DNA from: Leptasterias polaris
Taxonomy: Eukaryota; Echinodermata; Asteroidea; Forcipulatida; Asteriidae
Reading direction: 5' to 3'
Assembly (NCBI GenBank): GCA_037783415.1
Contig: JAZGTN010000009.1
Span: 62,001-126,000, forward strand
Length of the DNA stretch: 64,000 nt
Below the pieces are notes generated by a model. It made no database searches. It was not told where the DNA came from and was given only the letters and a program-made list of their open reading frames with translations. This document shows positions 1 to 10,070 of this stretch, one piece after another. The position numbers were made by a program, and so were the translations under genes. Every line of letters starts with the position of its first letter. Within the stretch, counting starts at the first letter, position 1.

Positions 1-689
1 GGACCATTTCAGCAAAAAGGCCTTCCCGCACAGTCATCTACACTGCCCGGAAAGGCTGGAATGGGCAAAACTTTATGACGTCATTTCTTCTATTTCGAGT
101 GGTGTCCTCGGTCAATGATTCCTGACAATTAGGTCAATGACGTCATTAATACGTCATCGGAGGCCCCGATAGAGTTATTTCTGCGCAATCCGAGATTCTT
201 TGCAAGGTGCCACCTGGCAACCGAAGATGGGACGTCGGGGGCACTCGAGGGCGATATTAGAAAAACCTACCCCTCATGCAACCGGCTCTGAGGACCAAGG
301 GTGAAGGGCAAAAGGTCAGAGATCTCGGAAGTCATTTCCAAAGAGCTTGACCTTCCAATTCCATCTTAGGGCAAGAGGTCATTTCACGGCTATCAGGGAC
401 AGCCCTTACTCAAAACGCTAGTTTCAGATTGTCAGGAATTGCTCTTTGTCGCCAGGGACAGTACAAAGTTCCCCCCCCCCCCAACCCCCAAAAATTGTCT
501 CGCATGAAAGTGGGTGATGACCAAATCAATAATCGTTGAAAGTAGTGGCACATAAACACCCATAAAAGAAAATTGGGGTCACACAATTCTACATGACATG
601 AAAACGCCATTACTTTGTACCACAAGCCGGAAGGCGGTGACCTTGCCCGTCTCACACGGGGAGCGGACGAGGTGGACAAAGGACAAGTA
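1..689. repeat. Dispersed repeat block, no gene
   Basis: The first 400 bases match blocks near 13.8-14.1, 14.76-15.1 and 57.25-57.6 kb (shared phrases around GGACCATTTCAGCAAAAAGG and GCCCGGAAAGG). A poly-C run lies near 470-482. Short ORFs here are low-complexity and cross the repeat, so no gene is called. Confidence 0.7.
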
Positions 690-3120
690 ATTATTATTAT
701 TATTATTATTATTTTATTTGCCATAACAGTACAAAACAAAATACAAGACAATATACCCCGAGATGGGCAAGGGACAACAAAAGCAAATACATACTATGAT
801 CCGTAGATCTGTTGCCCCACATCTGGGGTACACAATGAAATAAATATAGATTTAAACATATAATATAGTACACGCAATAATAAAAGCAGATAATAATACA
901 AAACCAATAATAAATAAATAATAAATAACTAATTTATAAAACGAAAATAAATGAGTAAAATAACAGTAAAAGTAAAGATAAACAAATAAAGAAGTATGTA
1001 TATAAATAAATAAATAAATAAACTTGTAAATAAATAAATAAATAAACTTGTTAATAAATAAAAACGATTTAAATAAAAACGATTTAAAATATTGCACAAG
1101 TGAATGGGCTATAGCAGGCTATTAAAAGGGTGGACTAAACCCCAAACAAGTCCCAACACTAGAGCCACACTCCCCTCCCCGGAGAATTATAATACATGTA
1201 TAAATAAATAAAAATGAGAACAAATAAAATAGTACAAAATTTACAAGTAAGAAAGAGTAATACAAAAATACGGACAGAAAGCCCTGCCCACACTGAGAAA
1301 AATAATAAAAACTATTCAAGTTGATTCATGAGATTGGCAGACAGAATATCTAAGTGATTTGAGGAAGCTGTGGAAGGGCAATAGCAGTAGGGAATTACGA
1401 ATGTTTTCTGGTAAACTAGACCAAAGTCTGGGGAAAAGATGAGGAGCAGACAAATGCAAAGCATCGGTTCTAGCATACAGGTGTTTGAAGGTGAGAACGT
1501 CAGGATATCTATGGTTGACAGAAATGATGCCAGCCACATCACAATGAATAAGGTTAAACTTACACTTAATGATAAAATACAAAACAGAAAAATTACGACG
1601 AATTGACAGAGACACGACGAATTGACAGAGACGACCAATTAAGGGACTTAAGTCTATCGGGGTAAGACATCTCACCCATCCTCTGCCCAAGAATAAATCG
1701 AGTAGCACGTTTTTGTACCCGTTCAAGGGCCTGAGTCTGGAGAGATGTATGAGGGAGCCATGCTGGCATACCATATTCTAAAATAGGGAGAACTAGAGAT
1801 TTATAAAGACAGAACTTGGCTGAAACAGAAGAATTGAAAGCAATGGTCTTAATGAGGCCCAATGTTCTATTGGCACTTGAAACAACATTCTTGATATGGT
1901 TAGTCCAAGAGAGCTGAGCATTCAGAGTGACTCCAAGGTATTTGACAGAGGTTGTGGGTTGCAAGGGAAAACCTGAAAGAGTGTAAACAGGGGGGTTGAG
2001 AGAGTGTTTACGGGAAATATGCATGATTTTGGACTTTGTAGGGTTGAACGTCATACCATTGGAGACACTCCAAGTGCCTGGAGGGAGCTTACATCTAAAC
2101 AGGAACGGATTGGACGATAAATTAATACATCATCAGCGAAAAGAACACAATTAGAACTGAGGTTGTAAGATATATCATTGATGAATAAATTGAATAACAG
2201 GGGCCCAAGAACACTACCTTGAGGAACACCAGAGCTAACTACGGACCATGAGGAGTTCATACCTACAAATGTGACTCTTTGTTGACGATCAACCAGAAAA
2301 TCTTTAATCCAACTCCAGAGAGAGCCACGGATGTTAAAATTACTAGCAAGTTTACGTACAAGTATATGATGGGGCATACGGTCAAAAGCTTTACTCATAT
2401 CCAAGAAAACTGCATCAATCCTTGGGGGACTACGCTTATCTAAAGTGGTAGCCCATGAATGATACACATTCATAAGTTGGGTGACACAGGATTTGTGAGG
2501 AACAAAACCATGCTGCTTATCAGACAATAAACAATTAGAATTTAAATGATCTTTAACAACATTAGATAACAGTCTCTCCATGATCTTGCTAACGAGAGAA
2601 GTGAGAGCAATAGGCCTATAGTTACTAAGAAGGGAACGGTCACCAGTTTTAAACACGGGGGTAATATTGGCAAGCTTCCAACCACGGGGAAGGCGTCCAC
2701 AGGCAATGGAATCATTGAAGATCCTACAGAGAACTGGAGAGATAGTAGAAACTGTGTTACGCAAGAATTTAGCACTGATTCCATCTGGCCCAGGAGCCTT
2801 CCCCAGAGGTAAAGAAGATAAGGTACGCTGAATATCATCAACTGAGAAGTTAACACTAGACAGAGCTGGAATGGGAAAATCACATGTGGGAGGGTCTTGA
2901 CAAACAGGGACATCAGCAGAAAAAACTGAAGCAAAATAAGTATTAAAAGCACAAGCTATTTCATGAGGTTTGACTAGTGTTTGGGCATTATGTTTAAAAG
3001 ACAATGGGGTAGGTGATCGTTTCCTGCTACGAACAAAGGACCAAAAACGTTTTTTGTTGTCCTTGGATGAAAACATGTTATTAACAAAGTGTTTATAAGC
3101 CTTGACCGATTCGATGATCA
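690..3120 (-). mobile_element. 5'-truncated CR1/Jockey-superfamily LINE
   Basis: The element reads on the minus strand. Its 3' end is an AATAAA-like stretch followed by ATT repeats (690-713 as read on plus), with an AT-rich 3' UTR holding TAAA repeats to about 1310. The coding part is a reverse transcriptase that begins abruptly at about 3120 inside the polymerase ORF. The endonuclease and any ORF1 are missing, which fits 5' truncation during target-primed reverse transcription. Family placement rests on the RT motif order; the exact clade is uncertain. Confidence 0.85.
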
Positions 3121-3121
3121 C
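1316..3121 (-). pseudogene. LINE reverse transcriptase, broken ORF
   Basis: The frame 3121-2051 holds the RT palm in order: YRPIALTSLVSKIMERLL, GFVPHKS, DMSKAFDRMPHH, GVPQGSVLGPLLFNLFIND and the catalytic FADD box. The reading then shifts frame near 2054 (to MTFNPTKSK, ISRKHS, KYLGV). It shifts again near 1630, where a 19-bp direct duplication (1595-1613 and 1614-1632) breaks the frame before a typical LINE C-terminus (HLYARTDALH, LPENIRNS). At least two frameshifts plus the missing 5' part make it inactive. It once copied LINE RNA into DNA at a nicked target. Confidence 0.85.
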
Positions 3122-3229
3122 ATTAAATGCCTCTTTGGCATTCCATACATGCGCATCTTGTATGCGCCTGCGCGCTATCCATCAAATGTATTGCCATTGT
3201 TCGACAGCACAATATCATTCGCAATCACC

Positions 3230-3463
3230 ATGCAGTCAAGTAAGGACCTCCCCAAGGTGACTTTACCACTTCCAAAGTGCATATCGGGTCACCCGAATTC
3301 TTCCGTCGTCCAGCGACGGTTTTACATAATGAAATGTAATCATGTTTTATGCCACTTCTGTGTGAGGCAATACATTATGCCACATGCTCCATTGCTTCGT
3401 TACCCGGACATGGTGGCTTCTCGTCATGGGAAATACAAGTGCCACAAGTGTGGCATTTTTTGA
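3230..3463 (+). CDS. Small RING-like zinc-binding protein (77 aa)
   Basis: The start is placed at the ATG at 3230 because the opposing paralogue (4362-4565) begins with the same MQS sequence. Putative metal ligands are C17, H21, C36, H38, C41, C44, C71 and C74, giving C-x3-H, C-x-H-x2-C-x2-C and a final C-x2-C. This is the cross-brace order of RING fingers, with the first C-x2-C replaced by C-x3-H. The protein ends CHKCGIF. RING domains usually recruit E2 enzymes for ubiquitin transfer, but activity here is only inferred and no other domain is present. An AATAAA lies far downstream (4139-4144). The family is not recognised. It could belong to an unrecognised mobile element. Confidence 0.55.
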   Translation: MQSSKDLPKVTLPLPKCISGHPNSSVVQRRFYIMKCNHVLCHFCVRQYIMPHAPLLRYPDMVASRHGKYKCHKCGIF

Positions 3464-4361
3464 GCCCTAAGTTTGATATCTGGTGTTCCAACTGCTTCTC
3501 TGTGTTTCTAAAAGTTTCTTTTTTTTAAAGTTGATATAAAAATAATTCGCCTTGATTGGCACCAATAAGCTGTATAATGGTGATTGCAATGAATAACAAG
3601 TTTTTTGTTTTTTTTATTATTCTCCCCACCTTCTTCTTTCCAAAACCTTTGATGTAGCCTTTTAACTAAGGGTTTACCCTAAGGATACATGTATTGTAGC
3701 TTTTATACTAAGGATTTCCCCGACGGGTTTTCTTTTATCTAGCTTTTTTACAAAAAGCGTTTTTCCTAAAAGTACAGTTTTCATGTTGTCTTTTACTCAG
3801 GGTTTGTCCTGATAATACTAGCCTTTTTACACAGGATTTGCCCTGATATTATAGCCTTTTTACTCACAGTTTGCCCTGATTTAGCCATTTTACTCAGGGT
3901 GTGCCCTTATGACATAGCCTCTTTTATAAAAAATTTGCCCTGATAACGTATTCTTTTCACAGAGGGTTTGCCCTCTAATTCCAAGATTTTTGGCATCCTA
4001 CTTTTACTGAAATTGTTTGCATGCAAAGTACTATTTTTTTAAATGAATGGGCCACATGTTGTTTTGCTTTTACTTGGCACATAGTGTGTAAACTTTTTCC
4101 CCATTTGTATACCTGCTAATATTTTTTACCAAATCTGTAATAAAATCATGCTCCTGTTGCAGTTAATAGTGTACAATCCTTTTCTTGTCAAGTGTGTTTT
4201 CTTGCTGGTCTGGGAAAAGGGTATGGGATGGAGTAGGGTAAACTCTGTCTTTCTATTTAAAATGTAATCATCATATTTACAGTCCATTGGTGCCAATCAC
4301 GGCAAATTACCCTTAATCAATTTTACAAGAAAGGAAACTTGAAGAAACAACAAAAAAGGAA
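3464..4361. other. Spacer between convergent RING-like ORFs
   Basis: The spacer contains degenerate TTTTTACTCAGGGTTTGCCCTGA-type motif units (about 3650-3990) and T-rich tracts. Its two ends are inverted homologues: a GATTGGCACCAAT phrase at about 3555-3567 has a reverse-complement counterpart (ATTGGTGCCAATC) near 4287-4299. The inverted duplication therefore extends beyond the two ORFs into their 3' UTRs. No ORF is supported. Confidence 0.6.
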
Positions 4362-4565
4362 TCAAAAAATGCCACACAGGTGGCACTTATATGGCCCATT
4401 TTTAGTTGAAATCATTGCTGGATACCGAATACTGGGTAAATGGGGCATGACGTAATGCCTCACGCAATGATGACACAAGAAATGTCTACATTTCATTCGA
4501 TAGAATTTTCGGAAGATGGAAGGATTCAAGTGACCCGATATGCACACCTTTTTATTGGACTGCAT
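4362..4565 (-). CDS. Small RING-like zinc-binding protein, inverted paralogue (67 aa)
   Basis: The protein starts MQSNKKVCISGH and ends CHLCGIF. It keeps all eight putative metal ligands of the 3230-3463 protein while many surrounding residues differ (for example FYRMKCRHFLCHHC against FYIMKCNHVLCHFC). It lacks about ten residues of the N-terminal linker. Retained Cys/His among diverged neighbours suggests the fold was selected after duplication. It is transcribed towards its paralogue and away from the membrane-protein ORF at 4766, leaving about 200 bp that could be a shared promoter region. An upstream in-frame ATG at 4661 would add 32 residues without similarity to the paralogue and is less likely. 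Confidence 0.55.
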   Translation of the reverse strand: MQSNKKVCISGHLNPSIFRKFYRMKCRHFLCHHCVRHYVMPHLPSIRYPAMISTKNGPYKCHLCGIF

Positions 4566-4765
4566 GATGGTAAGGTTTATCGCGAATACCAAATTATCAA
4601 TATAATGTGCTGTTGTCGCAAAGCATGATGGGAAGGGAAATAGGTCAACTCGTACGCGCACGCCAACTCGTACACCATGGGAAGCTTAAGGAATACATTC
4701 GGACACGGTCTGAGACCGCTCTCATTTATGCGTGTCTGGGAAAGTTGTTGGTTAAAATGTAAAAC

Positions 4766-5137
4766 ATGATAGGGGCGTGTCCACTTCTCTATTGGCTTCA
4801 CTTATGTATTGCTCTGGTTGTAACACTTGTCCTATCGATCGTGATCTGGTGCATCCAATTACTAAAAAGACAAATGTTTACACTTCAGCAACACTTCGAT
4901 TCACAGGCAGATCGCTTTCGAGTTGTTGTTCCAGGCCCTCCACCCATCCCACTTGGACCTAGGCAACGCCCTCATCCTGACGTGTTAGAGCAGTTGGACC
5001 CGAATCACCTTCAAGTTGATGAAGTTCCAGGCCCTCCACCCATCCCTCGTGGGCTCAGGCCAATAAGACGACCTAACTTTGTACAGCTGCAGCGGAACCG
5101 AATGGAAGAATTCAACTTGTACGACGAAGAGCTGTGA
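4766..5137 (+). CDS. Single-pass membrane protein with duplicated proline-rich motif (123 aa)
   Basis: Residues about 7-33 form one hydrophobic membrane segment (CPLLYWLHLCIALVVTLVLS is its first part), followed by basic LLKRQ. This predicts an N-out, C-in single-pass protein without a cleavable signal. The hydrophilic tail carries VPGPPPIP twice, about 32 residues apart, of the kind bound by SH3 or WW domains, and ends in acidic NLYDEEL. The DNA of the two proline motifs is also nearly identical, pointing to a small internal duplication. The ORF is divergent from the minus-strand RING-like ORF. No family is recognised; a structural or adaptor protein of a mobile element is one possibility. 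Confidence 0.45.
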   Translation: MIGACPLLYWLHLCIALVVTLVLSIVIWCIQLLKRQMFTLQQHFDSQADRFRVVVPGPPPIPLGPRQRPHPDVLEQLDPNHLQVDEVPGPPPIPRGLRPIRRPNFVQLQRNRMEEFNLYDEEL

Positions 5138-5734
5138 TTATTCAAGTTACTCTCCACAGATAGCATGTCCAGCCATAGCCTTCATGACCAGCAGTTGACA
5201 AAACTGACAGTGTGAAAAATAGTAAGTCAATGTAAATTAAAGCGTCAACACCGAATTTCTGCACTGAATTACTATAAAGGGTTTGCCGTAATAATAACTT
5301 TGACATACCTTTTTACTAAGGGTTGGCCTTAATAATAACTTTGACATAGCCTCATCACTAAGGGATTGCCCTTATTCTAACTTTGACATTGCCTTTTTAC
5401 TATGGGTTTGCCTAATAACGTTGCCATATATAGCCTTTTTACTTTGGGTTTGCACTAATAGTGACTTTGACATAGCCTTTTTACTAAGGATTTGCTTGGT
5501 AATCTTTTCATTTCATTCAGGGCGTGCCGCGGGCTTACCTTTGATGTTGCATTTTTACTAGGGGTTTATTTTATGTAGCCGTTTTACTAATTGCTTTCCT
5601 TTACAGAAGGTAGCCCCAAAGGTGGGAACACATTTAAGTTGCACGAATGTTCTAGTTAATTATATTATTATTAATAATATCAATACTTTGAAAGCGTTGA
5701 TTGCTAATTACCCGCACTTGTTCACATTTTGTAG
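5138..5734. repeat. Degenerate 44-bp-motif tract in front of YR tyrosine exon (copy 1)
   Basis: At least seven loose units of the form CTTTTTACTAAGGGTTTGCC with TTTGACATAGC spacers fill 5270-5590. The last 180 bp match the intron sequence before the equivalent exon of copy 2 (about 47,430-47,645), for example CAGGGCGTGCCGCGGGCTTACC. Confidence 0.7.
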
Positions 5735-5863
5735 TTCAGTGGCTAGAACCCTAGGGCACGGTGTGAAAACTGCCACCACCTACTACGACAACGCAAGTCC
5801 AACTAAGTCAGCAATACTCGTTTACCAGTCCATCATGGATCTGGAAACAGCCACATCAAGAAG
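5735..5863 (+). CDS. YR catalytic-tyrosine exon, copy 1
   Basis: The exon is 129 nt with phase-2 boundaries, acceptor TTTTGTAG and donor GTGAGT. It encodes SVARTLGHGVKTATTYYD, the last YR catalytic block: His (of LGH) and, nine residues on, the second Tyr as nucleophile. The tail then reads SPTKSAILVYQSIMDLETA. It differs from copy 2 at a few positions (GHG against GHS, VYQ against VHQ), without stops. Without its upstream exons it cannot make an active enzyme alone. Confidence 0.8.
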
Positions 5864-6752
5864 GTGAGTTTTGATGCCAGATTCAATCAAGTTGCACATA
5901 CATGTTTCAATTAGTGATAACGTAATATTTTTATCGGTCAACACGAACAAGTGATTTTTAAAACACCTTTGATAATGAAGCAATTGTTTTCCTTTTTTGA
6001 TCATCCCCTAGGGCCCACAAAGGGTATATAATATTGCCAATTGAACACAAATCTTCCAATATTATTTTGTGTTCATTAATAATTGTTAAATTCAGCCTGA
6101 CTGTTTGATAAAGCCCACTGTTGTTTACATTTTGGTATGCCCTAAGTTTAACCCTAACCTAAGAGTTTACTTTGATCTAGTTTCTTACTAAGGGTTAGTT
6201 CCTTTGATTTAGCTTGTTTACCTTGGGAGCAAGAGAGGTTTGCAGTTACTATCAGTGGGGGAAAGGGGATTTCTCGAAAGAGGGTTTTTTCTAGGGTATT
6301 TTCCTATGAGTTTCCTTTGGTCTGGCCAGTTTACTAAGAGTTTGCCCTAAGGGTAGATTTTGAACGATTTACCCTAAGTATACCTTTTGATGTAGCCTTT
6401 TCGCTATTGGTTTTCCCCGAGTTTTCATTTTTTGTGCAGCCTTTGTATTGCTGGCTTTTCTCTGGTTACCTTTGCTGTAGCTGTATATTTGTTTTGTCCG
6501 AGTATAGGGTTGACAGTTTTCCCTATTAAGTGTTCCTTTGACGTGCAGCCTTTGTATTGCCGGCTTTTCTTAGGGTTACCTCTGATGTAGATTCCTGTGC
6601 TCCATTAATATTTTAAAGAATTTATTAGTAACTTTGTCGAGTGTAGGGTTGACAGATTTACTAAAATTTAATCGGACTAGGTAACAAAATTAAGTTTTCA
6701 CTGATCTATTATAACTGTTGTTCTTCTGTTGTCTACTTTTTTTTCGAAATAG
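5864..6752 (+). other. Intron after tyrosine exon, copy 1
   Basis: The intron holds degenerate 44-bp-motif units and phrases that recur before every A cassette (CCTTTTCGCTATTGGTTTTCCCCGAG, TTTGTCGAGTGTAGGGTTGACAG). No additional exon with the family splice signals is seen. Confidence 0.6.
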
Positions 6753-6905
6753 TAGCAAACCTCAAAGTGGTAAGAAGCAACATGAAGAAGACATCTTGAA
6801 TAATGAAGAAGGAACCGTCGTTGAAGCTCCGTCATCGAAGTTACTGAATTCCTCTCCTTCATCAACAGACGAGAGTCCCATCACTCCATTGCCATCTTAC
6901 AAAAG
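6753..6905 (+). CDS. A-family cassette exon, copy 1 no. 1
   Basis: The exon is 153 nt (51 codons), phase 2 at both ends, acceptor TTCGAAATAG, donor GTTTGT. It encodes SSKPQSGKKQHEEDILNNEE, then an acidic/Ser-rich stretch ending TPLPSYKR. It is predicted disordered, with SP/TP sites. Confidence 0.75.
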
Positions 6906-7492
6906 GTTTGTGCAATTCTTGTGTTTGGAGTCTTGACAAATACGACAAAAAGGGTATGCAATGAATCTAGCCTTCCTTCTAAGGGTTAGTTCTAAAGTTG
7001 TTTGTTTTTTTATTTAGCTTTTTTTTAACATGTGTCATCTTTAGGGGCGACGGAGGTTTGCAAGTGTTATCAGTGGGGGCAGGGCGATTTCCCGGAAGAG
7101 GGTGCATTTCTCTAGGATGCCTTCTTATAATTATGAGTTTCGTTTGGTCTTGCCATTTTGCTGAGTGTTTGCCCTAAGGGTACATTTTGATGAAGCCTTT
7201 TAACCAGTGGTTTACCCTGAGTATAACTATGGATGTATCCTTGTTACTATTGGTTTTCCCTAAGTGTTGCTTTTACCTGCAGCCTTTGTTTCGCCGGCTT
7301 TTCTTAGAGTTACCTTTGATGTAGCTGTATATTCTTATGGTCCATTATATTTTAAAGAATTTATTAGTAACTTTGTCGAGTGTAGGGTTGACAGATTTAC
7401 TAAAATTTAATCGGACTGGGTAACAAAATTAAGTTTTCACTGATCTATTATAACTGTTGTTCTTCTGTTGTCTACTTTTTTTTCCGAAATAG

Positions 7493-7645
7493 TAGCAAAC
7501 TTAAAAGTGGTAAGAAGCAACATGAAGAAGACATCTTGAATAATGAAGAAGGAACCGTCGTTGAAGCTCCGTCATCGAAGTTACTGAATTCCTCTCCTTC
7601 ATCAACAGACGAGAGTCCCATCACTCCATTGCCATCTTACAAAAG
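7493..7645 (+). CDS. A-family cassette exon, copy 1 no. 2
   Basis: The exon is 153 nt, phase 2-2. It starts SSKLKSGKKQHEED (Pro-Gln replaced by Leu-Lys relative to no. 1) and ends LPSYKR. An inserted C in the pyrimidine tract before the acceptor does not affect the exon. Confidence 0.75.
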
Positions 7646-8224
7646 GTTTGTGCAATTCTTGTGTTTGGAGTCTTGACAAACACGACAAAAAGGGCATGCA
7701 ATGAATCTAGCCTTCCTTCTAAGGGTTAGTTCTAAAGTTGTTTGGTTTTTTTTTGGCTTGTTTAAACATGTTACATCTTTAGGGGCGACGGAGGTTTGCA
7801 GCTGTTATCAGTGGGGGCAGGGTGATTTCTTGGTAGAGGGTGCATTTCTCTAGGGTGTCTTCCTATAATTATGAGTTTCGTTTGGTCTTGTCATTTTGCT
7901 GAGGGTTTGCCCTAAGGGTACATTTTGATGAAGCCTTTTAACCAGTGGTTTACCCTGAGTATAACTATGGATGTATCCTTGTTACTATTGGTTTTCCCTA
8001 AGTGTTCCTTTGACGTGCAGCCTTTGTATTGCCGGCTTTTCTTAGGGTTACCTCTGATGTAGATTCCTGTGCTCCATTAATATTTTAAAGAATTTATTAG
8101 TAACTTTGTCGAGTGTAGGGTTGACAGATTTACTAAAATTTAATCGGACTAGGTAACAAAATTAAGTTTTCACTGATCTATTATAACTGTTGTTCTTCTG
8201 TTGTCTACTTTTTTTTCGAAATAG

Positions 8225-8377
8225 TAGCAAACCTCAAAGTGGTAAGAAGCAACATGAAGAAGACATCTTGAATAATGAAGAAGGAACCGTCGTTGAAGCT
8301 CCGTCATCGAAGTTACTGAATTCCTCTCCTTCATCAACAGACGAGAGTCCCATCACTCCATTGCCATCTTACAAAAG
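8225..8377 (+). CDS. A-family cassette exon, copy 1 no. 3
   Basis: The exon is 153 nt, phase 2-2, apparently identical in coding sequence to the exon at 6753 and placed 1472 bp downstream by the local duplication. Confidence 0.75.
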
Positions 8378-8964
8378 GTTTGTGCAATTCTTGTGTTTGG
8401 AGTCTTGACAAATACGACAAAAAGGGTATGCAATGAATCTAGCCTTCCTTCTAAGGGTTAGTTCTAAAGTTGTTTGTTTTTTTATTTAGCTTTTTTTAAA
8501 CATGTGTCATCTTTAGGGGCGACGGAGGTTTGCAAGTGTTATCAGTGGGGGCAGGGCGATTTCCCGGAAGAGGGTGCATTTCTCTAGGATGCCTTCTTAT
8601 AATTATGAGTTTCGTTTGGTCTTGCCATTTTGCTGAGGGTTTGCCCTAAGGGTACATTTTGATGAAGCCTTTTAACCAGTGGTTTACCCTGAGTATAACT
8701 ATGGATGTATCCTTGTTACTATTGGTTTTCCCTAAGTGTTGCTTTTACCTGCAGCCTTTTTTTCGCCGGCTTTTCTTAGAGTTACCTTTGATGTAGCTGT
8801 ATATTCTTATGGTCCATTATATTTTAAAGAATTTATTAGTAACTTTGTCGAGTGTAGGGTTGACAGATTTACTAAAATTTAATCGGACTGGGTAACAAAA
8901 TTAAGTTTTCACTGATCTATTATAACTGTTGTTCTTCTGTTGTCTACTTTTTTTTCCGAAATAG

Positions 8965-9117
8965 TAGCAAACTTAAAAGTGGTAAGAAGCAACATGAAGA
9001 AGACATCTTGAATAATGAAGAAGGAACCGTCGTTGAAGCTCCGTCATCGAAGTTACTGAATTCCTCTCCTTCATCAACAGACGAGAGTCCCATCACTCCA
9101 TTGCCATCTTACAAAAG
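8965..9117 (+). CDS. A-family cassette exon, copy 1 no. 4
   Basis: The exon is 153 nt, phase 2-2, and the duplicate of the exon at 7493 (SSKLKSGKK start, LPSYKR end, GTTTGT donor). Confidence 0.75.
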
Positions 9118-9702
9118 GTTTGTGCAATTCTTGTGTTTGGAGTCTTGACAAACACGACAAAAAGGGCATGCAATGAATCTAGCCTTCCTTCTAAGGGTTA
9201 GTTCTAAAGTTGTTTGTTTTTTATTTGGCTTGTTTAAACATGTTACATCTTTAGGGGCGACGGAGGTTTGCAGCTGTTATCAGTGGGGGCAGGGTGATTT
9301 CTCGGTAGAGGGTGCATTTCTCTAGGGTGTCTTCCTATAATTATGAGTTTCGTTTGGTCTTGTCATTTTGCTGAGGGTTTGCCCTAAGGGTACATTTTGA
9401 TGAAGCCTTTTAACCAGTGGTTTACCCTGAGTATAACTATGGATGTATCCTTGTTACTATTGGTTTTCCCTAAGTGTTCCTTTTACCTGCAGCCTTTGTA
9501 TTGCCGGCTTTTCTTAGGGTTACCTTTGATGTAGCTGTATATTCTTGTGGTCCATTAATATTTTAAAGAATTTATTAGTAACTTTGTCGAGTGTAGGGTT
9601 GACAGATTTACTAAAATTTAATCGGGCTGGGTAACAAAATAAAGTTTTCATTGATCTATTATAACTGTTGTTCTTCTGTTGTCTACTTTTTTTTCGAAAT
9701 AG

Positions 9703-9856
9703 AAGCAAACCTCAAAGTGGTAAGAAGCAACATGAAGAAGAAATCATGAATAATGAAGAAGGAACCGTCGCTGAAGCTCCATCATCGAAGTTACTATATT
9801 CCTCTTCTTCATCAACAGACGAGGGCTTGCATAGAATCAGCCCTTTGCGACTTTAA
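9703..9856 (+). CDS. Terminal A-family exon with stop codon, copy 1
   Basis: The exon opens like other A cassettes (RSKPQSGKKQHEEEIMNNEE) after an AG acceptor. At the usual SSSTDE it diverges to GLHRISPLRL and a TAA at 9854-9856, with no GTTTGT donor. The same structure closes copy 2 (52392-52545), so this is the probable C-terminus of the gene product. The 3' UTR end is not identifiable. Confidence 0.7.
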
Positions 9857-10070
9857 ACTTCGATATGTCCGCTCCAAGACGTAGCCGTTTTACTATGGAT
9901 TTACCCTATGGGAGCATTTTGATGTTGCCTATTTTTTAAGGGTTTGTCCTCAGGATACCTTTGATGTAGCCTTTTTCCTGACGGTTTTTAAGTGTAGCCT
10001 TTTCACTAATTGCTATCCTTAAAAGTACCTTTAGGGTTTGCCCATGGGCGACGATATTGACTTTTAAATA
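9857..10070. other. 3' flank of copy 1 terminal exon
   Basis: This is probable 3' UTR or flank with 44-bp-motif remnants (ACTATGGATTTACCCTATGG). It matches the flank of the copy 2 terminal exon (52546-52720) closely. No gene is seen. Confidence 0.5.

Larger units (their letters stand above)
6532..9475 (+). repeat. Tandem duplication of a 1472-bp unit carrying two A cassettes
   Basis: The units 6532-8003 and 8004-9475 are nearly identical, each with one AGCAAACCTCAAAG-type and one AGCAAACTTAAAAG-type A exon. Corresponding exons lie exactly 1472 bp apart (6753/8225 and 7493/8965), which indicates a recent unequal exchange. Confidence 0.85.
5735..9856 (+). other. Gene copy 1 (3' part) of cassette-exon YR family
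   Basis: The visible exons are the catalytic-tyrosine exon (5735-5863), four A cassettes (6753, 7493, 8225, 8965) and the terminal A exon (9703-9856). The order matches the 3' half of copy 2 (47646-52545). The zinc-finger and R/K catalytic exons expected upstream are absent: the 3.1-5.1 kb ORF cluster and the LINE occupy that place. Copy 1 is therefore either cut by insertions or its upstream exons lie outside the window. Confidence 0.65.

Noticed and set aside
852..1319. Minus-strand Phe/Tyr/Ile-rich ORFs
   Set aside because: They are translations of the TAAA-repeat-rich LINE 3' UTR.
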